64,000 bases of DNA from Bondarzewia mesenterica. Lineage: Eukaryota > Basidiomycota > Agaricomycetes > Russulales > Bondarzewiaceae. The stretch lies in assembly GCA_004802705.1 (NCBI GenBank), contig SGPL01000060.1, positions 1 through 64,000 on the forward strand, read 5' to 3'. Below are positions 35,531 to 47,607 of this stretch, piece after piece. The notes under the pieces are model-generated. The model did no database searches, was not told the origin of the DNA, and saw only the letters and a program-made list of their open reading frames with translations. How positions within the stretch are numbered: position 1 is the first letter of the stretch; every line of letters starts with the position of its first letter. Both the position numbers and the translations under genes were made by a program.

Positions 35531-36140
35531 CTGCAAATAAGGATGAAAGAAAGAGCTTGAGAGAAAGGAAAGGAGAAGGTAAGTAAGCAAAAGAGATTAC
35601 CTTCACGTTGACCTGGACGGGAGGGAGCAAGAGCAGGGAAGAAGTTGGTCGTCGGAGTTTCACTTGGTGTGAACTTCCTGTGGCGCCGCGCACTAGTCGA
35701 GGTCTCGGCGGAATCAAGTACTGCTGCTCAGATACCTCTTCCGTCAATAATTCTTTCAAAAATCTCGACGCATCTGCTCACCCATAGTGGACTCTCCGAA
35801 GACTGGGTAATCTTCATATTGTATCAGCGTGCCAAACATGTTGACCTTGCTCATTTAAGCATGCTCCCCCCACTAAAGTTTCTGCCATGCTTCAGACGTG
35901 CGGCCTGCCAGGCAATCTTGACCAGATAGAGTACGTAGCAGGTCCAGGACAGGGACATGGACTGCCTTTCCTACCTCCTGTGATCAAAGAGAATAGAAAA
36001 AGTCATAGCACATCTATCACCGTCGTATGGGCTGCGTATTGCGATCAACGCACACCGACTTGTAAGCCTTCTACTGATGACATCCGAGAACACCGTTGAC
36101 CGCCCGAGAGAGCAGCCAAATGAATCACAGTGAAATATAT
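35531..36140. other. Intergenic, septin promoter region
   Basis: It contains the septin 5' leader with a pyrimidine-rich minus strand. No gene is seen. Confidence 0.4.
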
Positions 36141-36896
36141 CTATGCATACTTCATGTAGGATGCATCAGCAGCTTCACATGCGTCTATGTCGATGTAAGC
36201 TTCAAATATCTCGTCCTCGTCCATAGTATCCCGCTTTGGGACTATCCTCCTTTCCCAGACTGCTTGTGATAGCGGGATACCCTCCTCATCTGTAAGAGGC
36301 GACGACGAGGGCGTAAGCGTTGGCATGGATGGGCGGCTTGATGCCGACCGGGTCGTGTATAGTGGCGTGTGGCTAGTCCACCACCTGCCTTTTTCCTGCG
36401 CTCGTGCAACCTGCCTTACTGAAGTCCCCCAGTCTTCGAGTCTTCTTTTATCTGCTGCCACGTCCTCTGCGTCGGCAAGTGCTAGCTGAAGAAGTGTTGG
36501 ACACTGTCTTCTTTCGACAGCTAAATGGCCGAATTCCATCGAGTCGTTCTTGACTGGCCCTCGCTTTTTTATGCCGGCCCGTTTCCCCTTGCCTGTCCGA
36601 CTATGTGTTCCCGGCCTCCCACTGTCAACAGCTTTCCCGAATTGCCTTGATTCTTTCTCCGCAGGGACATTGGCAACCTTATTTCTGCAGTGTTTGACAT
36701 TTCTCATGAAGGATCCCGCAGCAAGTGATTGATCACGATCTTTCTTGTTGTCCCGGTGATACTGCCTTGCCAGTATCGGTGAAGCCTCGATGCCGTCTCG
36801 CGAGCGACAAGCTAAGTATGCTGCCATGACTGCCACATGGGCATCAGCTGAACTGCACATCGAGACTAACGAAGGGATCGCTGGTGAAGCCAGCAA
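36141..36896 (-). CDS. Unknown basic low-complexity protein
   Basis: A single uninterrupted frame of 251 codons, longer than chance frames nearby. It has a hydrophobic start (MLASPAIPSLVSMCSSADAH), then a Lys/Arg-rich middle (RTGKGKRAGIKKRGPVKN), a Ser/Pro-rich stretch and an acidic C-terminus (DEDEIFEAYIDIDACEAADA). I do not recognise a domain. Upstream exons are possible. A nuclear protein would fit the basic stretch, but that is inference only. Confidence 0.5.
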   Translation of the reverse strand: MLASPAIPSLVSMCSSADAHVAVMAAYLACRSRDGIEASPILARQYHRDNKKDRDQSLAAGSFMRNVKHCRNKVANVPAEKESRQFGKAVDSGRPGTHSRTGKGKRAGIKKRGPVKNDSMEFGHLAVERRQCPTLLQLALADAEDVAADKRRLEDWGTSVRQVARAQEKGRWWTSHTPLYTTRSASSRPSMPTLTPSSSPLTDEEGIPLSQAVWERRIVPKRDTMDEDEIFEAYIDIDACEAADASYMKYA

Positions 36897-37039
36897 GCGT
36901 TAAGACAGCGGATCTGTACTTACGACTCTGGAAGAAGACTTTCTGAGGGGCTTGAGCTCGGCTTGAAGTTTGAATGAACAGCCTCAGCGATCGTTTTAAA
37001 TCTCTGGGCAAGTTAGCTCTGCCGATATATAGGGTCTGA

Positions 37040-37335
37040 GTTATGCATGTATGAGCGCTTGATCACCGAGCTTTCTCCCATTGTTCAAGCGCTTTCAAAG
37101 TGTCTGTGGACATAGTATTGCCACTACATGATTGTGATGACAAAAAGCCTGGTTGGTGCCACCAGAGGCTGCCGTCCCTCATATCGCCAAGTTTCGAGAT
37201 GCGATCTTGGCGTGTGGGTGGCTTTGTGTTGAAGCTGTCGACCCATTCCGGAGTTTGTCAGGAAAGTGTCTGCACGGATCTCTTGGCTTCAACCGCAACA
37301 ACTTCAAATCCCTGGTTATTTTCAACATCTATTAA
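37040..37335 (+). CDS. Possible small two-exon gene or fragment
   Basis: Two protein-like pieces lie close together: YERLITELSPIVQALSK near 37046-37100 and WLVPPEAAVPHIAKFRDAIL ACGWLCVEAVDP ending at 37335. A GTGTCT...AAAAG segment between them could be an intron. I do not know the family; it could be a gene remnant. Confidence 0.25.
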
Positions 37336-37431
37336 AAAGTAATTCGTCCTAAGAGTGCCATCTGACAACGCCACGAACGTTTGACTCGCCCATTTACCAA
37401 AGCATCATGCTATGTCTCGACGCATCTACAG

Positions 37432-38592
37432 TTATGCGCCAGTCACCTCCAGCTTGAAGACTACTCGACCGAGTCCGGTTAGTCCATTGGACGCAAGATT
37501 CAGAACACTTACTATCCTGCCTCGCATAATGCCCCACGACGTCCAAATCGAATTTGCCTCTGACGACATCGTCGAGATCCAACTCAGCCGTAAGGACATC
37601 CTCGCCCTGTAGCAGCGGGCCAGCCAGAACTTTGCCTAAGGGGCTGATTATCACGCTTCCACCTGCAATCATGACATTCTCAGCATTGCGAGCGCTGGGA
37701 TCGGCGACAGGGTGGTCTTGCGGATAATCTTTCTCCTGGGAGTACTGGCATGCCGAAAGTACGAAGCAGCGTCCCTCAAGAGCGATGTGCGTCATGGTGG
37801 ATTGCCAGACGGGACGCGCGTCAACAGTGGGTGCACAGTATAGTTGAGTACCCTGAGAGTAATAGTGCGTCCTTACTAGGATGCCATGGTGAGTTTGGTC
37901 ATGTCGATATGAGAGCAATTTTGAATTGACGAACGTAGCGGCATGTAGTTTTCCCTTAGGAAAGAACAGTCTATTGGATTACCGATGATTTACGCAACTA
38001 GTCGAAACATACCAGCAAATAGCCGCTGAGATTTTTGTAGTGGCAGACTCGTCCAGGCTCGTGGTGAACTGTTTCGATAAAACAGCAATTGTGTCCGGCC
38101 CTCCTTGTCCCCAAATCAGCCTCTCAGAGGCGGTCGGCATTAACTTACGATGTTTCCCGGCAAAACCATCAATAGGATCCACGAAAATCGCAGTGCAATA
38201 AAGAGTCCCGCCATCCCGTTCAATGACGCCTATGACGAGGAACAAACCAGTTTCCCGGCTGATGGCCTCAATCCGTGAGAGGGCGGGTGATGGGAGCTCG
38301 ATGGCTGCATTGTAGTATCGCAGGAATTCTTCCCGTCCTTGCGCTGATCGGTCGCCAACGACTGCGCCAAATGTGGACATCTTTGGATATCCTCCGATAC
38401 TAGAAAGCAGTGTCAAAATACGCGCGAAGACTGGACACCTATAACGTACAATGCCTCGGGGAAGACTGCAAGCTGGCTACCATCCCTCTTTTGAGCGAGT
38501 TTTGCCAACCGTTCAAGTTTGTCCAAGGTGTCTGAAAGTGAGTATGCTGCGGTGCATGCCTGAACCACAGACGCTTTGATTGTCTTGACCAT
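37432..38592 (-). CDS. Nitrilase (carbon-nitrogen hydrolase)
   Basis: Nitrilases hydrolyse nitriles to carboxylic acids and ammonia. The start MVKTIKASVVQACTAAYSLS leads to the catalytic Glu in LAVFPEA, the Lys in DGFAGKHRKLMPT, and the Cys in AICWENYMPL, split by an intron between TG and G of the Trp codon. WQSTMTHIALEGRCFVLSAC Q and GGSVIISPLGKVLAGPL are further family blocks. HYARQDIFKLEVTGA closes the protein at 37432. At least four introns are present. The complete triad suggests an active enzyme; the substrate (aliphatic, aromatic or cyanide-related) cannot be told from sequence. Confidence 0.9.
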
Positions 38593-38754
38593 GATGGGTT
38601 CAGGGAACGACAGATTTCAAGGAAGATAGACTCTATATCGATATTCACGTGATCTTACGATGATTGAGTCACATTGTCTGGCCCACACGCAAAGAAAAGC
38701 CCATATCACAGTGCACACCATAGAAGAGAAGGGAGAAGAAGTTGAAGTCAGAAT

Positions 38755-39757
38755 CTATTGAGCCTGCAGCGGTGTCACAGACAACGATTCAGATGTAGGC
38801 TGCTCTGTCCGACTAGGAAGCTTGGGTAGCCATGATCTTGGGAAGTCTCTGATTGATGGCGCTGAGAAATATCGCCCTGAACCTCCAGCCAAATCCCTCT
38901 TGAGTTTTCCCTTCTTGGCTTTCATCGCCTTCGCATCTAAATGCCGTCGGTCGTACGGGATGTCCCTGAACTGGTCGTCCGATTTCTAAAGCACACAGAT
39001 CAGCACTTCAACAACCTTGGACGACACGACACGAGACATACGTTGGCTTCTTGGATCAATTTGTCCAAAACGTCGCTCGCCCACTTCAAATTCATGGCTG
39101 GTCTCGGAAAATCCTCGCAGGAAATTTTGATATAGCCATGTTCCCCACTCTCTCTATCTTTGAGACCGGAGTCTTTTGGAGGATATGGCGTCCATCGAAC
39201 ACCAGCAAGGAGACGGAACTTGTAAATTGCATGCTTGTCCTTCAACGGTAACGTGGATACAGGGACAGCGATAGCGCGTTTGACGGTCGCAGGATGCTCT
39301 TCGCCACCATAAGAGATCGAGCGCACAGCAATGGGCGTCTCAGAGGTTGGGGGGACAAACTCCTTGCGAAATGCTAGTTAAAAGGCGAAGTCTATCAAGT
39401 ACATACCGCGGAAGGGGAGACAATCTACCCACCAACTAGTTTGGGCATCTCATGTTCAATGAGCCGGAGGTAGTGCAAGGTCTGGCGTTGTTGGTCCAAC
39501 CAGATATGCCCCGCAGCAGTGGTATCGTCTTCTTGAAAATCTTCCAAATTCTCAATGCCCCACGCAGTGTTTGGTTCCATTTCCATGCCCACCTCCTCGG
39601 CCAGGTCCTCTGCAATGGCAGCCTCACCAGCGGCGGTACGAGGTGGTCTGGGCGCGGCCGGCGGTTTTCGTGGATATCCGACAGCACGAGAAGAATGGAG
39701 AGATCTGGCAGCGCGCAATGCAACTGTTGTGCTGCGGAGTTGCGTCAGCCGAAGCAT
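38755..39757 (-). CDS. RSM24: Mitochondrial small ribosomal subunit protein mS35
   Basis: This is a MRP-S35 family protein. The leader MLRLTQLRSTTVALRAARSL is a mitochondrial presequence. EDDTTAAGHIWLDQQRQTLHYLRLIEHEMPKL, then EFVPPTS, SISYGGEEHPATVKRAIAVP, AIYKFRLLAGVRWTPYPPKD SG and EHGYIKISCEDFPRPAMNLK WASDVLDKLIQEAN are family blocks. The tail continues KSDDQFRDIPYDRRHLDAKA and ends at 38755. The ATG at 39757 is preferred over an in-frame upstream ATG (39943) because it gives the presequence and leaves room for the promoter shared with the neighbouring divergent gene. Confidence 0.85.
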
Positions 39758-39927
39758 TGCGAGACCCAGCAAAAGAAAGTTGACAACTTGGGCTTGAATG
39801 AGCCTGAATGAGCGGATTAAAGCAGTTGCCACACATGTACAAACAACCCCTTGCAGGCGCTCCCCGCGGAGTTTGATCTCAATATGCTGTAGTAAACGTC
39901 CAACTCGTTCATTCGCAAGGCATTTAG
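39758..39927. promoter_or_regulatory. Divergent promoter between mS35 and DUF866 genes
   Basis: Only 170 bp separate the two opposite start codons, so both core promoters and leaders must share this stretch. I see no clear TATA box. Confidence 0.5.
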
Positions 39928-40724
39928 ATGGTCGTGAGTCCATTGTCTTGCCTCACACATTAAAAAAACCTCAATTCATCCACTGTCCATGTTCATCTAG
40001 CGCCTTTTGCTCTCGATAAAGGCAGAACTTGAGAACGTTACAGATCTAGTCCCGGCTTCAGATGACTTTGAGTACTTCTTCCAGGTCGGTTAAGCCGCTA
40101 ATCGATTTTAGTGATATGATCGAAAAACGAGAATAAACAGGTGAAGTGCACCAGCTGCAACGAAATCCATCCTAGATTTGTTTCCCTCAACCGTGTGGTA
40201 CGCTACATCCTGTTGGATAGGATTTGTTCTACTCCTGATCGCGTCCTGTAACTCAGGAAGAACACGCAGTGAGCTCCGGCAAGGGCAATACAGCACACTT
40301 TATTTGGCGATGTGGGCTCTGCAAGCGCGAAAGCTCCGCCAAATTTGAGACCGCAAACCCAGTACAATCGTACTCGGCAGACGCCAATGGCCAATTTGCA
40401 CCGCTCTTAACTGTCGACTGCAGAGGACTTGAGTTCATAGGTTTCGACCCAAGAGTAAGGGAACATAATTTTTCACCGTATGACCCACCCCGACGAGTAT
40501 CTCAGGGGACATGGAAATGCAAAGGTACAGAGTCTGGCACTCTTTTCGACGAGGTCGAACTTGAAGAAGGCGAATGGGTAGACTACGATGAGAAGGTAAT
40601 TTGAACCCTTTTCGCCTGATGTTTCCAAGATTGAAGCCCATATCCGAACTGTCATTTTTTTACATCACAGGCTTCACTCCCTGTAGGTGTCACGAATATT
40701 GAAATCAATTGGGGCAGGGCGTGA
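39928..40724 (+). CDS. CXXC zinc-binding protein (DUF866 / UPF0587)
   Basis: This is a conserved eukaryotic family (human C1orf123 type) with two CxxC pairs binding zinc. Exon 1 is only six bases (ATGGTC at 39928) followed by a GTGAGT donor. The next exons give RLLLSIKAELENVTDLVPAS DDFEYFFQ, VKCTSCNEIHPRFVSLNRV, EEHAVSSGKGNTAHFIWRCG LCKRESSAKFE, ANGQFAPLLTVDCRGLEFIGFDPR, GTWKCKGTESGTLFDEVELE EGEWVDYDEK and ASLPVGVTNIEINWGRA (stop 40724). Both zinc motifs (CTSC and CGLC) are intact. The length of about 165 residues is typical. Its molecular role is poorly defined. Confidence 0.88.
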
Positions 40725-41145
40725 AATGCGCAAAAAAGGTACTAGACTCGGATTGAGAGACTCCTGTAAGCTAGCGATGAAGAGGAATTTATACATTCAG
40801 ACTTGGCGAAACAACAAAAAAACAATTCCGAAGTGTGGAAGGAAAACATTCAAACGGACCAGCCGTCACCGCGTCACCAATCATCCGGTCTTGGTATAGC
40901 ACACTAAAAAAACTCCTGCTCCTGCTTCGCTAACTTCTGCGGTGCATCTTACCAGACGTCCGCATTCTCGTGTACCTGCTACCGCGACGCACCTTTCACA
41001 ACATTAGCTGGATCTTTCTGTAGATCGATGTCCATTGTTTGCATATTCTCTGGACTTTCGATGCCAGATATCTGCTCGTCCTACTTCTGTTTTTCACCAC
41101 GAGCTGTTGCGTTTGTTCCGCTTCGACCTCCCTTCTCCGCCTCCA

Positions 41146-43377
41146 TCACTTTTCAACTTGACTTTTCTCTCGCCTCGCCATCCCCTCCTGTTCGGCTCCT
41201 TTCTTTCCCAGATCCTCTTCGATATTCTTCTTTTTCCTGCCCTCTAATATATCGAGCTTCGAATTTCCGGAAGAAATCGCCTTCCCCAACTCTTCCGATT
41301 CTTTTACTGTATCCGCCACCTTTTTCTTCCCCTTGGAGAAGATTACTGATTGACGCTTCTTGAACTTTGCTAGATGCTCGATTCTGTCGCTATTCAGTCT
41401 GAGGCGAGCAAACGTTGAGCAACGCACGTACAGCCATAACGCAGATTCAGCCTTGCTCGTCTCGACCTTGTCCATATTAACTCCACGTCGTTCTAGGACA
41501 TCCAAGAAGGATCGAAAATGCTTTTCAAACACGGTCAGCATTGCATAAGTCGAGGAAACGTTCAAATTTGCGTACGTCAATCGATGTCCTGGTGTCCGGT
41601 CAATCCAGCATATAGACATCCGACGACTGTTGAGTGCAGACTCACCTGTAATGACCAGAAAGTGGGGAGAGGGTATGTATTATACCATCCTTTACCGAGA
41701 TCAGACCCGCAGATGTTACTAGTCCTCCAGCGAGAAATGACGAATGCTGAAATTTCCCAGGTACTGCAAAGGCTTCATACAGCGCGACTTAATTATGGCA
41801 TGCGATTCTTACCTTTTATGCCTACGAACAAGTTGACTACAACAATAGCGTCAACCAGATGGATGCAATGAGAGGTCAATCTACGTTACAATTCTTATCC
41901 TGCACATTGATGCTCATGTTTAGTAACATCAAAACCTTTACAACTTCTCACGTACCGCGACATATATCCAGGTATTTCTTTTGATAGTCTTGCGGAGCAA
42001 TTGATCGACCATACCATGAATTGTGAAATGACTCCGATGTGCCCTCGTTAACCTGCTCTTGCCTTTTGGCGCCCCGACATAATGCTTCACGGCATCTTGT
42101 GCCGCGGATGAGAGGGAACTGGACGAGGGTGACGATTGTCTGTCTCGCTGTTCTGATATATCTGGCTCATCCATAGAGACTATCCCCTCATCTCTACCTG
42201 CATCCTCCCAATGCCCAGCTGAAGTATCGACGAGGCAGTCATTCCGAGCCCATCGCAGCTTGCCTTCAGAATCAATTTGAACGAGGTAGTTCAGACCTGC
42301 AATAGGCTAGGTGGATTCAACTCGCTTGATATGATGGAATCTGACGCACGTTGCTCTGCCGACAGATACCTGTAAGATATTTGATTCAATCAATCTGCTG
42401 TTAGTGGATGCACGGTATTACATAGCCTGCGTACACAATGCGCTGCACACAAAATATACGTTTATCAGTGTGGATGAAAGGCCGCACTTCAGGAACATGG
42501 CATACCTCTCGTTCCAACTGCTCCCTGGAGCATTCTTTCAAGGAAAGATCCTTGCCTTCGCCACGATCCAGCCTTAACGAGATACTTTATGGTCCTTTCA
42601 ACCAGACATCAGTGATTGAATACGCACCATCTGAAGAAATTGTCCTGCGTATCCGAATCTACCCACCGCTTATGATAATACTATATTGACAGGTTTCCAT
42701 CGTTATGGATGATTCGCGGAGAGGGGATTAGCAGGAATCACCTTGACTGTTGAGGAAAGTCAGCAGCAGTAAAATAATCAATATGGCTGAGTTCGCTGAC
42801 GGACGGTTTGACCCATAACGGTGCCTCCTGCATATGGACGTTGAGTCGATCTTGGAGATGGACAGGCAGAGTCAGAAACTTGCCCATCGACAAGTTCTAA
42901 CCAATGCTGCGTCTCCAACTGCTTGCGCATGGCTTCCGGGATATCTATGCCTTCATCCTGCAGCATTTTGTCTCCATCCTGCGCGCATGCGTGAAGAATA
43001 AACAACTGAATTCTACGGATGGTGACCGAAGGCAACCGTAGACACACCTGCAATCTTTTTGTCATGACACCTGCCCGTCTCCACCGTGCCCTGCTTAAAT
43101 TGCTGCCCTCTTCCGCAGCGGCATTGCTGGTCTATGGCATGATTCATTTAGATGCATTTAAGTAAAGGACAGGTATAAGCGCACATTCATTTCGACAGAC
43201 AACAATGCGTCGTTCCAGCGCGTGTCCGGTGTTAGAAATTTGGATTTGACATCATTACCGCAACCTTCAGCGTGATTCCTGTCTCTCCAAATGCGCTGTG
43301 AACGCTCAGCTGCTTCCCTCTGAGCAAGATCCTCCTTGTCTTTGGAATCGCCTGTAAAATCATTTTGACGAGACATC
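41146..43377 (-). CDS. IQ calmodulin-binding-motif family protein (agaricomycete)
   Basis: Many short exons reconstruct a family common in agaricomycetes: DTRWNDALLSVEM, ARWRRAGVMTKRLQ, KQLETQHWLELVDG, YYHKRWVDSDTQDNFFRW, LDRGEGKDLSLKECSREQLE RE, LNYLVQIDSEGKLRWARNDC, HYVGAPKGKSRLTRAHRSHF TIHGMVDQLLRKTIKRNTWI YVA, NLFVGIK, GKFQHSSFLAGGLVTSAGLISV, IHTLSPLSGHYR, STYAMLTVFEKHFRSFLDVL ERRGVNMDKVETSKAESALW LIEHLAKFKKRQS and a Lys/Glu-rich tail ending at 41146. Relatives usually start with an IQ motif; here the N-terminus (AAERSQRIWRDRN) is a weak match at best. The function is unknown. It converges on the DUF866 gene. Confidence 0.75.
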
Positions 43378-43985
43378 CTGCATAGAGAGAAACTCAATTG
43401 ATGAAGCTCAGTCCAGGACAACCGACAAGGTTGGTGCTCGCTGGTAGCAAGTCAAGAGTCCTTGCACAGGAATCGAGGGTCGGAGGCGGGCCGAGGGTTC
43501 ATTTCATTCAACACCAGTGATGTCACTCAAATCCACGACTCGATTCCGTTGAATTTCATTCTGCCAAAGTCCTGCTCCGAATTCTGCAAGTCCAGAGGGC
43601 AAAAAATCCACAAAAATTGCGACTGTGTGATACAAGAGATCCCAGTGTGATAGTCATTAAGTATGTATGCATCGAGACACACCGTACTGCTTATGGTGCG
43701 GAGGTGGAGAGACAAGTAAGGAAGGTGGGAAACACTGTGAGGGAGAGATGCCGATATGTACTGTATTATGTAGAGAAACAAACAATGTGCGCCTGGTGGT
43801 AAAGATGCATGTGGATATGGAGCAGAAATGAGGGCGAGGACAGATTGCACTTGGGTAAACGAGGGACAGTATCGAGATAGAAAGGGAGACAAAAGCAGAT
43901 ACAACCAACAAGACAAGGTGGAAACAGCAGATAGAGACTGAGATCGATGAAAGGAGTGATATGACATGAACGTCGGGGGAAAAAG
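43378..43985. other. Intergenic stretch, no gene seen
   Basis: Purine-rich plus strand (AAAGGGAGACAAAAG-like) without coding features; probably the kinase 3' UTR and the promoter of the IQ-family gene. Confidence 0.4.
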
Positions 43986-46900
43986 TCAGTAGGAAGCGTC
44001 CTCTCTCGCTCCTTCTCTGATACTGAAGCCGTTAAATGACCACCCTGGGGGAAGGGCCAGATATGGGTGTTTTCGCAGTTCAGTGGCGGATGGGCGCTCG
44101 TCTGGATTACTGCAGCCAGATATTATGTCAATGCAAGTAGGTATTAAAGCCAGAAAAAATCGTACACCGCAAAGCACTTCTTGCGGAAATCATCCGCCAA
44201 TGCAGACAAAGTTATACTGGCTGGAATTGGAGGTGCTTGTTTTGAAGAATAGAGCTGTTTAAACGCAGTATGAGATACGACTCTCAGGTGGAGGTTGGAG
44301 ATAGGTGCTCACCTTGACGATAACGGCCATGGCTTCCTCCTTCCGCCATGGTCGCTCCCCAGCCCACATCTCCAGCACGACACAACCAACACTCCAGATA
44401 TCAACCTTCGCATTGTACCCCCGCTTGCCGGTATTGACCACTTCCGGTGCCATCCAGAACACAGTCCCTTGCATGGCCGTAAGCACATTCTGTTCGTTGA
44501 TATTATCTGTCCGCTTGGAGATGCCGAAGTCGGAAATCTTGCACACTCCTGTTTGCTCGACAAGGATGTTATCTGCTTTTAGATCCTACGCCACATTTCG
44601 TTGAGATGGTAAAACAGCAGGAAAATATGTTGTTGCGTACTCGGTGCAGGATATTCTTAGAGTGAAGGTACTCTAGCCCGCTGAGAATCTGCGTAGAAAA
44701 CGATTTCGTCACGTCTTCGTCGAATCTTCCGTACTTCCGCAAACAGCTTCCAACAGAACCACCAGGTACGTATTCCAAGAAACTGCATTAATAAGTCAGT
44801 AACGCATGCAGGGCAATTGAAAAATGACTGACATGCTCAGGAACGTAGGTGTCTCCTCGAAACCGAGGTACTGCACGATGTTGGGATGGTCCAAATCTTT
44901 CAGTGTCTCGCTTTCGAGCTTGAGAGCCTCCACCACGCTGACTTGACGCGAATCGTTTTTGTCACTCGCCGTCCGAGGGATCTCCACCTGCTTGACAGCA
45001 ATCATCTCACCGGTCGTGGCATTCAGCGCAAGATACACGCGTCCAAAATTGCCCTTTCCAATGAGTTCACCACGGACCCATTTGAAGATTGCTGCAACAG
45101 ATATAGTCAGACAAGAATATTAATCCGCGAGAGGTGAGAAACATACGTTTAGGAGCAGCTGCACCCGCAGTCGAGGGAGATTCGGGTGAGGAAGATGGTA
45201 GACCAGCCTTCATCTGCCCAGGCGTGACCTCCTCCACTCTACTGCCCCAAAGTTTAGTGCTCCTCTTCCTCAGCATGCTTGACGACGACTGCTGCATCCT
45301 TGATGATCGATCAATCCGCTGTTTGTGCTCCTCAGCTACAACACGGATAGACTTCTTATGCTTAAAATGCTTGGCGTGCGGGTACGGCTGGGGGGTCGCA
45401 GGATAGTCCGTCGCAGTGGGCGACGTGCCTCCGGAACTCGCCTCAATGACAGGCTTGTCGAGATCATGTCCAGGAAAGAACTTTTCAAGTCTCTCGTATA
45501 CATCTTCGGGATTCGGACGTGATGCCCAGGACTGGTCTTCAAGGAAAGCATCTCCAGTCTCGTCTTTTGACGATTTCTTACTAGCCTTGGGTCGTTGGGA
45601 GCGAGAGCCCCAAGTCGAGAGAGGCGGGTCGGGTGGAGGGTTTTTGGGAGGCGGTGGGAAGTCCGCTGGTATAGCCGTGGTGTAGCTGTTAGAGCTCTTG
45701 GTCTGCGAAGCAGGCGAATTGGACTTAGAATCAATCTTGACAGTGAGGGGAGGACCGCGGCCAGAAGATCTTGGACGATCCTGCATAGGTGTTTGCCAGA
45801 GCGTCCCTGTGTCATCCTCGACCATGGGCGTCTGCCACAACGTCCCGCTTTCGCTCCACTCGTCTCCCCCGTCTGTGGAATGACTATCGGGTGTCGATGG
45901 GGTGGATGGTACAGTATTAGAAGGTGGCGGGGTCGTGGTATGTCGAGTGGGAAGGGGTGGTGGCGGCGGTGGNGGCGGCGGTGGAGGTGGAGGCGGCGGC
46001 TGATGTCGTGAAGTTCATGTTAGTATCCCGACGCCAATTCAAAAGATAGGAAACGAGTGGGAAACGCACAGCCGCTTCCTCTTCTTGGGGCTCCGGCTCC
46101 GGCTCATCAAGTACCTGACTGGCCAATGCGGCACCAGCAGCACCTACAGCTATTCCACCCGCAGCAGCTGAGACGGCACCGAACCTCCCCGGTGCGGAAG
46201 GAAGGACAGATCGCGTAGTAGCGACCGCGGGGGATGGGCGGCTGAACGAAGAGACAGAGACCACCGGCGTGGCCTGGAAACTTGCCTCGCGACTGCGCTG
46301 TTCTTCTTCCCCTTCCCTCCTCTTCGCAAGAGCCTGACGTTCGCTCCACGTCAATTTCTTCCCGCCTATCGCTGAAGGACGAGGGCCCGGAGGAGGCGAC
46401 GCCGCCGCTGCCGCTTGTTCCATGGCGGCGAAAGGATTCTTGAGCTTCTTCGGCGTTGGGAGCGATACGGGAGTATACGCAGTGCCCTGATGCCCGCGAT
46501 ATCAGGCATACTAGTCAGAAGGTGATCGTCGTAGATGAGTACAGAGGACGTACCACAGGCCCAATGCGGTCCTCTTCTGCGGGCTTAGTCGGTACGTTGG
46601 AAGATATGACGGCAGCGGGGGGGCGTCGACCGCACAATCGGTGGTGTTTGTGTTTGCGGTCTAGGTGCCGAGATCACGGGCGGTCTTTGAGCAGCCGGCG
46701 GAGGCGGAGGGAGGGTAGCAGCAGCGAAATCGTCGTCCCATGCTCCTGCCGGGGCTCTTCCCGCACCACCTGCAGTGAAGGGCTTGGACGCTGCGGCAGT
46801 AGGAGTCGGTCGCGGCGCGCTTGGCATGAGAGGCTTCGGAGCGGAGGCGGGGGAAGGCGTCGCATCGCGCCTGAGCGCCGCGAGATCGACTTTGCCAACG

Positions 46901-47607
46901 GGGGTGTAGTTCGTGCCAACTGGTGCGATGGGTTCGAATTTGCGTGTTTGTTCCTTCTGGAAGGAGTAGCTCGCGCCGGATGCCGATTCGACTCGCGACA
47001 TGATGAAGGCGGGGGTGACATCGGACTGAGCGATGTTAAGTTGTCATGAAGTACCAAAAAAGGGTATGTATCTAGTGAGAAATCTGCTGGATAGGGGATA
47101 GACATACCTCGTTCCGTGCACTGATGACAACGTGTGCTCCGTGGAGGAATCGCGCAACGACGGACGAATGGCTGTGGAAGAGCCCTTTCTTGGCCACGGG
47201 CACGCCATCCCCACACCAATTAATCTGCACGAACTTGGGAAGTTGACTCTGCGAGGCTGAGTTCAGTCTCCTTCACACACATTGGGAGCCTATGCGGTAA
47301 AAGTCGGCTCCGATCATATTCGCTACTCACATTCGGATCCGTCACTCGGACGAACGCATATTGTATTCTGTTAATCAAAGTGAGCAGTTACTGCATGACA
47401 TCGAAATGGGGGGTAAGTTGGGCTTTACCTCCCATCCGAAAACTCCTCTTCAAGCTCTTCCAACCCACCATCGCCTGTGGCCTGCACCTTGAGATCATTC
47501 GAGCCTTTGTCGTAGGTGAAGATGGCCCAATCAATCCCGCGCGCGTCTACGACTTCTTGGTATGCCTTCTTTATGTCAGGGCTAGACAAGTTGACCTGCA
47601 GAGACAT
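43986..47607 (-). CDS. ADF-H (Abp1-like) domain joined in frame to a Bck1-like MAPKKK
   Basis: The 5' half is Abp1-like. It starts with an actin-depolymerising-factor homology domain ([72 protein letters not shown]), then a Pro/Ala-rich region with [14 protein letters not shown] and an acidic end ([13 protein letters not shown]). After an intron (GTGCGT donor), a run of about 15 Pro reads straight on, in phase, into a Bck1-type region: [52 protein letters not shown] complete kinase domain follows: [27 protein letters not shown] (split by an intron), [19 protein letters not shown]. The SH3 domains expected in Abp1 and the long N-terminus expected in Bck1 are both missing. The polyproline tract contains an N at 45973. 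A C7 run near 46617 shifts the frame unless a small intron spans it. Confidence 0.7.
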
